24,674 bases of DNA, taken from assembly GCA_002435835.1 (NCBI GenBank), contig DIVM01000351.1, positions 5,285-29,958 on the forward strand, read 5' to 3'. The DNA comes from Firmicutes bacterium UBA6132 (GTDB lineage Bacteria; Bacillota_A; Clostridia; Tissierellales; Sedimentibacteraceae). Of the stretch, positions 7,561 through 15,642 are shown piece by piece. Under the pieces are notes generated by a model. That model ran no database searches, had not been told where the DNA came from, and saw nothing but the letters and a program-made list of their open reading frames with translations. Both the position numbers and the translations under genes were made by a program. The first letter of the stretch is position 1; each line of letters begins with the position of its first letter.

Positions 7561-8493
7561 ATGGTCAAAAACGTATTAGTTATAGGCTTAGGTGCTGTTG
7601 GTACAATTTTTGCTTCTAAAACTTTAAATTGCAAAGATTTTAATTTATATGTTTTAATAGATGAAAAACGTAAAGAAAAATACGAAAAAAAACAAACATC
7701 AGTTAATAATAAGAGGTATGATTTTAATTATGTTTTTCCAAAAAATGAAAAAAATTTGACAATAGATTTAATTATAATAGCTATAAAATCGTATGCACTT
7801 GAGGAAGCTATGGAAATGATTAAAAATTATGTTTCAGACAATACAATTATTATTTCTCTGCTAAATGGTATTGACAGTGAGGACAAATTATGTGAAATAT
7901 ACGGGAAAGAAAAAGTTGTATATTCTGTACTAATAGGACTTAGCAACAAAGTAGAAAATGAAATTACATATGGGGAAAACACAACTGTATATTTTGGGGA
8001 TTTAGATGGAAATAATAATACATCAAGAATACTTAATTTAAAAGAATATTTTGAGAAAATCAATATACTATACAAAATTTCGAATAACATTAAATATGCA
8101 ATGTGGCAAAAACTAATGATTAACGTAGGCTTTAATCAAGCTACAGCTCTTATAGGTTCTAACTATAATGTTATAAATAAAGGAACAAAAACAGTAGAAT
8201 TTGCTATTAAACTTATGCGAGAAGTAGAATGCATAGCTAAGAAAGCAGGTATAGATAATGTGGAAAATATGTTGAAAAATTGCCTGGAGATAACGAAAAG
8301 TATGCCCGTTTATGCAAAAACATCAATGTTGCAAGATGTTGAGTCAAAAAGGCAGGTAGAAGTTGAAATATTTTCCGGAACTGTTTGCAAACTTGGTAAG
8401 AAATATGATGTAATCACACCATACAATGATATTGTATATGAGATATTAACAGCAATCAATGAGAAAAATAATATAGAGAGTTTTAATTATTAA
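7561..8493 (+). CDS. Ketopantoate reductase-like NAD(P)H dehydrogenase
   Basis: The 310-residue protein has the two domains of the PanE/ApbA family. An N-terminal Rossmann fold opens with VIGLGAVGTIFA (7-18), then comes LLNGIDSED (about 100-108). A helical C-terminal domain carries WQKLMINVGFN (about 182-192), containing the conserved Lys and Asn, and SMLQDVESKRQVEVE near the end. True PanE makes pantoate from ketopantoate. Relatives reduce other 2-oxo acids to (R)-2-hydroxy acids, for example D-mandelate dehydrogenases. No pantothenate genes are nearby. Given the downstream 2-hydroxyacyl-CoA dehydratase operon, a 2-oxoacid reductase analogous in role to FldH/LdhA is more likely than pantoate synthesis (inference). 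GTGAGGA at 7547-7553 is the ribosome binding site. Confidence 0.75.
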   Translation: MVKNVLVIGLGAVGTIFASKTLNCKDFNLYVLIDEKRKEKYEKKQTSVNNKRYDFNYVFPKNEKNLTIDLIIIAIKSYALEEAMEMIKNYVSDNTIIISLLNGIDSEDKLCEIYGKEKVVYSVLIGLSNKVENEITYGENTTVYFGDLDGNNNTSRILNLKEYFEKINILYKISNNIKYAMWQKLMINVGFNQATALIGSNYNVINKGTKTVEFAIKLMREVECIAKKAGIDNVENMLKNCLEITKSMPVYAKTSMLQDVESKRQVEVEIFSGTVCKLGKKYDVITPYNDIVYEILTAINEKNNIESFNY

Positions 8494-8508
8494 ATACTAT
8501 TTTAAGCA

Positions 8509-8540
8509 TTTAGCCTTTGAGCTGCAGCTCCAAGGCTAAA
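8509..8540 (+). terminator. Long near-perfect palindrome after the PanE-like gene
   Basis: TTTAGCCTT (8509-8517) pairs perfectly with AAGGCTAAA (8532-8540). The centre is itself the palindrome GAGCTGCAGCTC (8519-8530), so almost all 32 bases can pair. It begins 16 bases after the stop codon. It has no clean U-tract on either strand, so it may act as a transcript-stabilising or intrinsic-terminator-like hairpin, or as a protein site. Confidence 0.6.
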
Positions 8541-8962
8541 TATATAATGTTTGGAATTGAACAAAATTTCTTATTTGCCATTAAAGATGATTTCAGCTGT
8601 AAATTTAACACGTCACTTATTACATAATATTTTTTTATATATGGATGAAAAAAATTTAAAAAAATACATAGGCATACAAAAAAGTGACGATTGTAGTTTA
8701 TTATATTAAATATAACTTTTGTTATTTTAGGTAGAAAATTATTAGTAAATGTATTAAGAAAAAATAAAATATTTTATTGACGTATTTAAGTAAACGTATG
8801 CTATTAAAAAGTGATAAAGTATAAGGTTAAGCAAATAAATACGCAATGAAAATATTACAAGGAGGGTATAGAAAAATAAATATACTGAAATAAAGTTAAT
8901 TATCAAGAATATTTTAATTTAACCAAAATTTTAAAAAAAAAATCAATCAATGGAGAATAATT
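8541..8962 (+). promoter_or_regulatory. Long leader region upstream of the transporter-urocanase genes
   Basis: This 420-base stretch holds no gene. It contains CGTCACTT (8611-8618) and its exact reverse complement AAGTGACG (8682-8689), able to close a 79-base stem-loop. A possible promoter is TTGACG (8777-8782) with TATTAA (8802-8807), spacer 19, longer than ideal. Further on lies a strong GGAGGG sequence near 8861-8869 with no start codon at the right distance; it sits inside a 15-codon open frame beginning with ATG at 8849. The leader to the ATG at 8963 would be about 150 bases, long enough for regulation, but I recognise no known riboswitch. Confidence 0.35.
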
Positions 8963-10312
8963 ATGGAAAATAGCCGAGTAAATTCAAAAAATTCATTAAA
9001 GTCTTTAATGTTTAGTATTATTGGAATATTAATTTTCTTTATAAACTTCAATTATGATGGTAAAAGCAAGGTTCCGTTAATACATTTAATTGACGGAGTT
9101 AAAGGAGCTATTGGATTGCCTATAATAAGAATACTTATTATGTGCATGAGCATAATAGTCTTATTTGCAAGTTTATGGAATAAGTTTGGCAAAAACCCAC
9201 CTGCATTTATAAAAGAAAACTTTATAAAAGATTCAATCTTTTCATATTTCACCTATATTACAGCAGCTGTTTTTAGTGTAATGGTTATATTCAATATAGG
9301 GCCAGCACCTATTATTGATCCTAAAATAGGGGCGTTTTCGATTAAACTTGCAGGAGATGTTTTTTTTGCAGCAACTATAGCAGGAGGAATGGTTGTATTT
9401 TTAACGGAATTTGGATTGTTAGAGTTTTTAGGAAAATTAATGGAGCCAATTATGAGAATTATATTTAGGCTGCCAGGAAAGTCCGCAATAGATGCATTAT
9501 CTTCGTTTGTTTGTGCACCGGCTGTAGGGGTAATGATTACTAATTCATTATATAAAAACAAAATATATACATCTAAAGAAGCTTGTGCAATTACTACGGG
9601 ATTCAGCATTGCAAGCTTAGGCGGATTTGCATTTTTATCTGCTTTAGCGGGTGTAGGGGAGTATTATTCACAAATAGTTGTAGCATCTTTTGTATTGGTG
9701 TTTGTAGTTGCAGCAATAATGATTAGAATCCCACCATTATCTAAAAAGGAGGATACATTCTATGATGGAAGGATTCAATCGGAAGAGGAGAGGAAATCTC
9801 CTAAATATAGTATAAATACTATAAAAGAAGCAGTTGATCTTGCATGTGAAAAATCAGAATTTGCAGAAATGAGCGTATTTTGGAAAGGATTTATAGCCGC
9901 CGGAGCATTTTCTATTAAAGTGGTTTCTTATGTTATATCGCTTTCCGTTATTTGTTTAATATTATCTAATTATACTGGTATAACAGCTATAATTGGAACA
10001 CCAATGGTTCCGATTTTAAACATGTTAGGATTGCCGGACGCTGTTATAATTGCGCCTTCTACATTAGCTGGATTTTTAGCATTATCACTACCTGTAACAT
10101 TAATAAGCGGTAAGGGAGTTGCTGCAATAAGCGGATTTTTTATAGTAGTACTTTCAACATCTCAGATTATATTCTTTACAGAAAGTGCAAATGCAATGTT
10201 GGAATCAGAAATACCGGTTAATTTCTTGGATTTGGTTATAGTATTTATAGAGAGAACAATAATTCTTATACCGTTAACAGCATTTGCCGCACATTTGGTA
10301 TTTGGATTTTAA
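8963..10312 (+). CDS. YjiH-family (nucleoside-recognition Gate domain) membrane protein, probable transporter
   Basis: A 449-residue protein with about ten to eleven hydrophobic segments. The FVCAPAVGVMITNSLY segment (about 177-192), followed by ACAITTGFSIASLGGFAFLSA, is the Gate-domain signature of YjiH-like proteins. These are often found beside histidine, urocanate or amino-acid degradation genes, though their substrates are mostly untested. GGAG at 8952-8955 precedes the ATG. The urocanase-like gene starts 38 bases after its stop on the same strand, so the two are probably co-transcribed, and it is a candidate carrier for histidine, urocanate or a related acid (inference). Confidence 0.75.
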   Translation: MENSRVNSKNSLKSLMFSIIGILIFFINFNYDGKSKVPLIHLIDGVKGAIGLPIIRILIMCMSIIVLFASLWNKFGKNPPAFIKENFIKDSIFSYFTYITAAVFSVMVIFNIGPAPIIDPKIGAFSIKLAGDVFFAATIAGGMVVFLTEFGLLEFLGKLMEPIMRIIFRLPGKSAIDALSSFVCAPAVGVMITNSLYKNKIYTSKEACAITTGFSIASLGGFAFLSALAGVGEYYSQIVVASFVLVFVVAAIMIRIPPLSKKEDTFYDGRIQSEEERKSPKYSINTIKEAVDLACEKSEFAEMSVFWKGFIAAGAFSIKVVSYVISLSVICLILSNYTGITAIIGTPMVPILNMLGLPDAVIIAPSTLAGFLALSLPVTLISGKGVAAISGFFIVVLSTSQIIFFTESANAMLESEIPVNFLDLVIVFIERTIILIPLTAFAAHLVFGF

Positions 10313-10350
10313 CATTATATAATTAATATGAAAAGAGGAATAATTAATAA

Positions 10351-12354
10351 ATGATAAGCAATGAAGTGATAGAAAAATCAATGAAAATAAAACTTGCAGA
10401 TTTTTTGCCGCAAAAGGAAGAGTTTAATGTAAATGTAAGACGTGCTCCTAAAAGAGAATTAAATTTATCTGATAACGATATAATTCTTGCTATTAAAAAT
10501 GCATTAAGATATATACCAGAAAAGTTTCATAAAGAGATGGCAAAAGAATTTCATGATGAGTTGATGGAAAAAGGTAAAATTTATGGTTATAGATTTAGGC
10601 CTAATGGGGCTATTTATGGGAAATCTATAGATGAGTACAAGGGTAATTGCCTTGCTGGTAAAGCTATTCAGGTAATGATTGATAATAATTTGGATTTTGA
10701 TGTTGCATTATATCCATACGAATTAGTAACCTATGGTGAAACAGGACAAGTATGTCAAAACTGGATGCAATACTTGCTTATCAAACAATATCTTGAAGAA
10801 ATGAAAGAAGATCAAACTTTGATTGTTAGTTCAGGACATCCTATTGGATTATTTAAATCAAGCAAAACTTCACCAAGAGTTATTCTATCAAATGGTTTAT
10901 TAGTAGGAAAATATAATGACAATGATAACTGGAATAGAGCTGCTGCATTAGGAGTATCAAATTATGGACAGTTTACAGCAGGTGGGTGGTTTTATATAGG
11001 CTCTCAAGGAATTGTACACGGTACATATTCAACAATGTTGGCAGTGGCAAGAAAAGTTTTAGGTAAGAGCAATGAGGATTTGCTGAAAGGAAATTTATTT
11101 GTCAGTGCAGGACTTGGAGGGATGAGTGGAGCTCAGGGTAAATCTATTGAATTAGCAAATGGTGTAGGTATAATAGCAGAGGTAGACTATTCTAAAATAG
11201 AGCTAAGACAAAGATTGGGATGGATAACTAAATTAGCTACAACTCCAAAGGAAGCATTTGAAATTGCTGAAGAATATACAAATAAACAAGAAGCTATGTC
11301 AATTGCATTCCATGGAAATATAGTTGATTTACTTCAATATGCAGTAGATAATAATAAAATAATTGATGTTCTTACTGATCAGACTTCTTGTCATGTTGCT
11401 TTTGATGGCGGATATTGTCCTCAAGGGCTAACATTTAAAGAAAGAACAGAGTTATTAGCAAGCGACAAAGAACTTTTTGTAGAAAAAGTTAAACAATCAA
11501 TTAGAAAGCATCATGAATTAATAGAAATATTAAGAGCAAGGGGAACGTATTTCTTTGATTACGGTAATAGTTTAACTACTACAATGTATGAAATAGGAAT
11601 AAAAGATGTTTGTGCAAATGGTGAAAATGCATTAGATGGGTTTATTTATAAATCATTTGTAGAAGAGTTTATGGGGCCGTTGTTATTTGATTATGGATAT
11701 GGACCATTCAGATGGGTTTGTTTAAATGGAAATTCAGAAGAATTGCGTAAGACAGATTTAGCTGCAATGAACTGTATTGATTATAACAGAAGATATCAAG
11801 ATTATGATAATTATATGTGGATAAAAAATGCAGAGAAAAATAAGCTTGTAACAGGAACACAATCAAGAATACTATATCAAGATGCGGATACCAGAAAGAA
11901 AATTGCATTGAAATTCAATGAAATGGTTAGAAATGGCGAAGTAGGACCTATAATGATGGGTAGGGACCATATGGATACCGGAGGAGTAGATTGTCCTTCA
12001 AGAGAAACATCTAATATAAAAGACGGAGGTAATATTACTGCTGATATGTCTGCTTTAGTATTTGGCGGAGATGCAGGTATGGGTATGACCATGATGACAG
12101 TACACAATGGAGGTGGTACTGGAATAAGTAACTCACAAAGCTGTGGTTATGGATTGTTACTTGATGGCTCCGAAGAAGTTGATGAAATAATTAAAAGAGC
12201 AGTAAATTATGATGTAATGTGTGGAGTAGCAAGAAGAGCATGGGCAAGAAATGAAAATTCAATACAAACAGTAATAGAACATTATGATGATAAAGACTGT
12301 ATAACACTGCCTTATATTTGCAGTGATGAAATTATAATAGAATCAATGAAATAA
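10351..12354 (+). CDS. hutU: Urocanase-family protein (long form), possibly divergent in substrate
   Basis: The 667-residue product matches the long urocanate hydratase form (about 670 residues, as in vertebrate UROC1) in length and order of motifs: SGHPIGLF (161-168), YIGSQGIVHGT (215-225), AGLGGMSGAQ for NAD+ binding (253-262), FFDYGNS (401-407), GPFRWVC with the catalytic-type Cys457 (451-457), GRDHMDTGG (537-545), RETSNIKDGG (551-560) and HNGGGTG (585-591). Urocanase uses NAD+ as an electrophile to hydrate urocanate to imidazolonepropionate. Several usually invariant segments differ from what I recall of the family: HVAFDGGYCP in place of HNPF-x-GGYYP, MTMMTVH in place of ATWVSLH, and YIGSQG in place of YIGPQG. 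The fold is clear, but another substrate is possible. It follows the transporter gene by 38 bases and is separated from the CoA-transferase operon by a hairpin. Confidence 0.85.
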   Translation: MISNEVIEKSMKIKLADFLPQKEEFNVNVRRAPKRELNLSDNDIILAIKNALRYIPEKFHKEMAKEFHDELMEKGKIYGYRFRPNGAIYGKSIDEYKGNCLAGKAIQVMIDNNLDFDVALYPYELVTYGETGQVCQNWMQYLLIKQYLEEMKEDQTLIVSSGHPIGLFKSSKTSPRVILSNGLLVGKYNDNDNWNRAAALGVSNYGQFTAGGWFYIGSQGIVHGTYSTMLAVARKVLGKSNEDLLKGNLFVSAGLGGMSGAQGKSIELANGVGIIAEVDYSKIELRQRLGWITKLATTPKEAFEIAEEYTNKQEAMSIAFHGNIVDLLQYAVDNNKIIDVLTDQTSCHVAFDGGYCPQGLTFKERTELLASDKELFVEKVKQSIRKHHELIEILRARGTYFFDYGNSLTTTMYEIGIKDVCANGENALDGFIYKSFVEEFMGPLLFDYGYGPFRWVCLNGNSEELRKTDLAAMNCIDYNRRYQDYDNYMWIKNAEKNKLVTGTQSRILYQDADTRKKIALKFNEMVRNGEVGPIMMGRDHMDTGGVDCPSRETSNIKDGGNITADMSALVFGGDAGMGMTMMTVHNGGGTGISNSQSCGYGLLLDGSEEVDEIIKRAVNYDVMCGVARRAWARNENSIQTVIEHYDDKDCITLPYICSDEIIIESMK

Positions 12355-12359
12355 TTGTG

Positions 12360-12381
12360 AGATGGAGTGTATTCTCCATCT
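12360..12381 (+). terminator. Rho-independent terminator or attenuator between urocanase and CoA-transferase genes
   Basis: AGATGGAG (12360-12367) pairs perfectly with CTCCATCT (12374-12381) across a 6-base loop, and TTAATTTAAT follows. No promoter fits in the 30 bases left before the next start, so it may partly limit read-through into the seven-gene operon. A second small hairpin, CACTGC/GCAGTG at 12305-12325, lies in the end of the urocanase gene. Confidence 0.7.
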
Positions 12382-12412
12382 TTAATTTAATGATACGAGG
12401 AGAACAATATTT

Positions 12413-13630
12413 ATGATAGAAAATAATAAACCATTAGCTGGCATAACAGTAATAGAATTAGCAACATTTGTTGCTGGACCAACATGCTCTAGGGTATTAG
12501 CAGATTGGGGAGCTAATGTTATAAAAATAGAGCCTCCAAAAGGTGACCCGATGAGAATGATGGGCTCGCTTGTTGATATGCCTATTGATGATGATGAAAA
12601 CGTAGCATTTGATCAACAAAATTCTAATAAAAGAGGAATTGTATTAAATCTAAAAGATTCTGAAGCTATGGTAGTTTTGGAGAAGCTTCTTAGCAAAGCG
12701 GATGTATTTTTAACTAATAATAGACATGATGCTCTTTTGAAAATGGGATTAACTTATGGTCAACTTAAAGAAAAATATCCAAGTTTGGTTTATGCTCATA
12801 TGCTTGGATATGGTGAAAAAGGTCCTGATAAAGATAAAGCAGGTTTTGATTTAACTGCATATTATGCAAGAGGTGGAATCAGTGGAACATTATATGAAAA
12901 AGGTACCTCGCCTTTGCTGACAGTAGCAGCATTTGGAGATCATCAAGCCGGAGTATACTTAGCTTCTGGTATATGTGCAGCTTTATATAATACAAAGAGA
13001 ACCGGAAAAGGTGAAAAAGTAAGTGTAAGTTTATTGCATACTGCTATTTTTGGAATGGGACATATGATAGTTTCTGCACAGTATGGAGGGAATAAATATC
13101 CTAGGAGTAGGAAGGATACTGCAAATCCATTACAAGCTGCATTTAAAACAAAAGACGGAAGATGGATTCAGTGTGCAATAAATGCATACAATAAAGATTT
13201 TGGGAAGTTTTGTACTATATTAGGTCTTGAATATCTTATTGGTGATGAAAGATACTGTAAATTCGAAAATATTAAAGATAATCCACGAGAAATAATAGGA
13301 ATATTTGATGAAGCTTTTAAAACTAAGGATGTTGATGAGTGGGTTGAATTATTTGGCGAAAATGATTTGCCTTGTGATAAAGAAGTAACTTGGGAAGAAA
13401 TACTTGAAGACGAGCAGGTATGGGCAGATGACATATTAAGTAAAGTTGGTGGATACAAAAAAGGAAAAGAAAGAATTTTAGTAAATACACCGGTTAAGTT
13501 TAAAAACATGGGGTTACCTGAAGTTAACAAAGGTCCTAAGTTAGGTGAAAATACAGATGAAGTTTTAAGGGAATTTGGGTATAAAGATGCTAATATATTT
13601 AGTATGAAAGAGAAAGGAATAGTTAAGTAA
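12413..13630 (+). CDS. Class III (CaiB/FldA/HadA-type) CoA-transferase
   Basis: The 405-residue protein opens with the family motif LAGITVIELATFVAGPTCSR (8-27), then ADWGANVIKIEPPKGDP (30-46). GFDLTAYYARGG (144-155) contains Asp146, which fits the catalytic Asp that forms the enzyme-CoA intermediate in this family. The closest functional relatives by context are FldA (cinnamoyl-CoA:phenyllactate CoA-transferase) and HadA. These load CoA onto a 2-hydroxy acid using the end product's or the enoyl thioester, so no ATP is spent. It heads the seven-gene operon, which has the same order as fldAIBC-acdA-etfBA. GAGGAG at 12397-12402 is the ribosome binding site. The acid it activates is not known; imidazolelactate or urocanate is possible. 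Confidence 0.85.
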   Translation: MIENNKPLAGITVIELATFVAGPTCSRVLADWGANVIKIEPPKGDPMRMMGSLVDMPIDDDENVAFDQQNSNKRGIVLNLKDSEAMVVLEKLLSKADVFLTNNRHDALLKMGLTYGQLKEKYPSLVYAHMLGYGEKGPDKDKAGFDLTAYYARGGISGTLYEKGTSPLLTVAAFGDHQAGVYLASGICAALYNTKRTGKGEKVSVSLLHTAIFGMGHMIVSAQYGGNKYPRSRKDTANPLQAAFKTKDGRWIQCAINAYNKDFGKFCTILGLEYLIGDERYCKFENIKDNPREIIGIFDEAFKTKDVDEWVELFGENDLPCDKEVTWEEILEDEQVWADDILSKVGGYKKGKERILVNTPVKFKNMGLPEVNKGPKLGENTDEVLREFGYKDANIFSMKEKGIVK

Positions 13631-13645
13631 ATATTGGAGGTAACT

Positions 13646-14416
13646 ATGTATACATTAGGACTTGATATAGGATCTACAGCATCAAAAGCAGTAATATTAA
13701 AGGATGGAGAACATATTATTTCCATTTCGGTTATAGATGTAGGTACCGGTTCAAGCGGACCGAAAAAGGTAATTGATGATGTTTTATTTAAGAGTAATTT
13801 AACAAGAGAAGATTTGCATAAAGTTGTTGTTACCGGGTATGGAAGAATGACTTTTAAAGATGCTGATAAACAATTAAGTGAATTGAGCTGTCATTCTAAG
13901 GGTGCTAATTTTTTAATTCCGGAAGCTAAGACAATAATTGACATTGGTGGACAGGATGCGAAAATTTTGAAAATTGATAAAACAGGAAAATTAATCAATT
14001 TTATAATGAATGATAAATGTGCTGCAGGTACAGGAAGATTTCTTGATGTAATGGCAAAAGTATTAGAGGTTAAGGTTGATGAACTTGCAGATTTATCAAG
14101 TAAATCTGAAGAAACTGTTAATATAAGCAGTACATGTACAGTATTTGCAGAGTCTGAAGTAATATCACATCTTGCCAGAGGAGCTAAAAAGGAAGATATA
14201 TGTTTTGGAATACATAAATCTATTGCTAAGAGAGTCTCTGGACTTGCACAGAGAGTAGTTATTGAAAAAGATTTAGTTATGACAGGTGGTGTAGCTAATA
14301 ATAAAGGCGTAGTCAAAGCGATAGAAAATGAATTGAAACAATCGATAAAAGTTCCTGAAAATCCTCAAATAGTAGGTGCTTTGGGAGCGGCATTATTTGC
14401 ATATAAATTGATTTAG
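13646..14416 (+). CDS. 2-hydroxyacyl-CoA dehydratase activator ATPase (HgdC/FldI/HadI type)
   Basis: A 256-residue ASKHA-fold ATPase. [13 protein letters not shown] (4-16) is the phosphate-binding loop. GGQDAK (101-106) and TGGVANNKG are the other nucleotide motifs. Cys125 ([11 protein letters not shown]) and Cys164 (STCTVFAES) match the two cysteines by which each subunit of the homodimer holds one shared 4Fe-4S cluster. It drives one low-potential electron into the dehydratase at the cost of ATP and is very oxygen-sensitive. I start it at ATG 13646: the longer reading from TTG at 13634 would place the TTGGAGG ribosome binding site (13634-13640) inside the coding sequence. It lies 15 bases after the CoA-transferase and just ahead of its target subunits. 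Confidence 0.92.
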   Translation: MYTLGLDIGSTASKAVILKDGEHIISISVIDVGTGSSGPKKVIDDVLFKSNLTREDLHKVVVTGYGRMTFKDADKQLSELSCHSKGANFLIPEAKTIIDIGGQDAKILKIDKTGKLINFIMNDKCAAGTGRFLDVMAKVLEVKVDELADLSSKSEETVNISSTCTVFAESEVISHLARGAKKEDICFGIHKSIAKRVSGLAQRVVIEKDLVMTGGVANNKGVVKAIENELKQSIKVPENPQIVGALGAALFAYKLI

Positions 14417-14430
14417 AAGGAGGTAATTAT

Positions 14431-15642
14431 ATGTCATATAAAGTTAAAGCAAAGGATTTGCTTAATGAATTATTAGAAAAACATTATAATGAAGCACAAG
14501 AAGCTAAGAACAATGGTAAGCTGGTTGGTTGGGTTTCTTCTAATTTCCCACAGGAATTTTTAGAAGCTATGGAGATGACGGTTGTATATCCTGAAAACCA
14601 TTCTACGACCTTGTCTGCTAAACATGAGTCAATGGATATGATTGAAGTATCTGAGAAACTTGGATATTCAAATGATATATGTGGGTATGCAAGAGTTAAT
14701 TTAGCATACGCACATTTAGGAAATTGTCAAAGCTTGAATATGCCACAACCGGACTATTTAGTAGTTAGCAATAATATTTGTAATCAGTTAGTGAAATGGT
14801 TTGAAAATTTAGCAAAAGTAAAAAATATTCCGCTTATTGTATTTGATATTCCGTTCAATAATGAATATGATGTAACACCAGCAAGATTGTTATATATGAA
14901 AGAACAGACTAAATACATAATACAGGAACTTGAAAAAATATCAGGTAAAAAATTTGATTCTAAAAGATTAGAAGAAGTTATGAAGATTTCTAATGAATGT
15001 GGAAGACAATGGCAAAGAGCATCAAAATATTTTGAAGCTGAACCAAGTCCAATGAATGGATTTGAAATGTTTAATTATATGGCATTAATGGTTTGTGCAA
15101 GAGGTAGACAAGAAACTGTAGAAGCAATAAAAATGCTTGCGGATGAATTAGAAGAGAGTTACTTATCAGGTGAAACAAGCTTTAAGGGGGAACAAAAATA
15201 TAGAGTTTTAATGGAAGGAATAGCTTGTTGGCCTCATTTAAGACACAATTATAAATATTTGAAAGATAACGGATGCAACATGACAGGCACTGTTTATACA
15301 GAAACTTGGGGAAGGACATATAATAATTTAGATGAGATGCTTATTTCGTATAGTGTTGTTTTGGACAACATTAATGTAGAGAGAGCTTCAGATAGAAGAA
15401 TCAATATTGTAAAAAGAGCAAAATGTGATGGTGCAGTAATTCATATGAATAGAAGTTGTAAAGCATGGGATGGAATTTTGTATGAAATGGATAGAAGAAT
15501 AACTAAAGAAACTGAAATTCCTACTATAATGTATGATGGAGATCAATCCGACCCAAGATGTTATGCAGAAGCACAGTATGAAACAAGAATTCAAGGACTT
15601 TGCGAGGTTATGTCATTGAGAAAGGAAAGTGAGTTAAAGTAA
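14431..15642 (+). CDS. 2-hydroxyacyl-CoA dehydratase alpha subunit (FldB/HadB type)
   Basis: The 403-residue protein belongs to the HgdA/HadB/FldB family. Cys84 (NDICGYARVN), Cys117 (SNNICNQL) and Cys343 (NRSCKAWDG) sit at the places where HadB of C. difficile has its 4Fe-4S ligands. The pattern of a substrate-binding alpha subunit is complete and the length is normal. With the next gene it removes water from (R)-2-hydroxyacyl-CoA to give (E)-2-enoyl-CoA through a ketyl radical. The AGAAGGAGG ribosome binding site sits directly before the ATG, and its stop overlaps the start of the beta gene by one base (TAATG). That indicates coupled translation and equal stoichiometry. The side-chain specificity cannot be read by eye. 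Confidence 0.92.
   Translation: MSYKVKAKDLLNELLEKHYNEAQEAKNNGKLVGWVSSNFPQEFLEAMEMTVVYPENHSTTLSAKHESMDMIEVSEKLGYSNDICGYARVNLAYAHLGNCQSLNMPQPDYLVVSNNICNQLVKWFENLAKVKNIPLIVFDIPFNNEYDVTPARLLYMKEQTKYIIQELEKISGKKFDSKRLEEVMKISNECGRQWQRASKYFEAEPSPMNGFEMFNYMALMVCARGRQETVEAIKMLADELEESYLSGETSFKGEQKYRVLMEGIACWPHLRHNYKYLKDNGCNMTGTVYTETWGRTYNNLDEMLISYSVVLDNINVERASDRRINIVKRAKCDGAVIHMNRSCKAWDGILYEMDRRITKETEIPTIMYDGDQSDPRCYAEAQYETRIQGLCEVMSLRKESELK

Noticed and set aside
13634..13645. Longer start (TTG) for the dehydratase activator
   Set aside because: The extra four codons consist of the TTGGAGG ribosome binding site of the ATG at 13646, and the family's conserved N-terminus starts at [10 protein letters not shown].
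13168..13725. 185-codon open frame on the minus strand
   Set aside because: It is antisense to the CoA-transferase and activator genes, is Ser/Pro-rich as expected for a shadow frame, and shows no recognisable domain.
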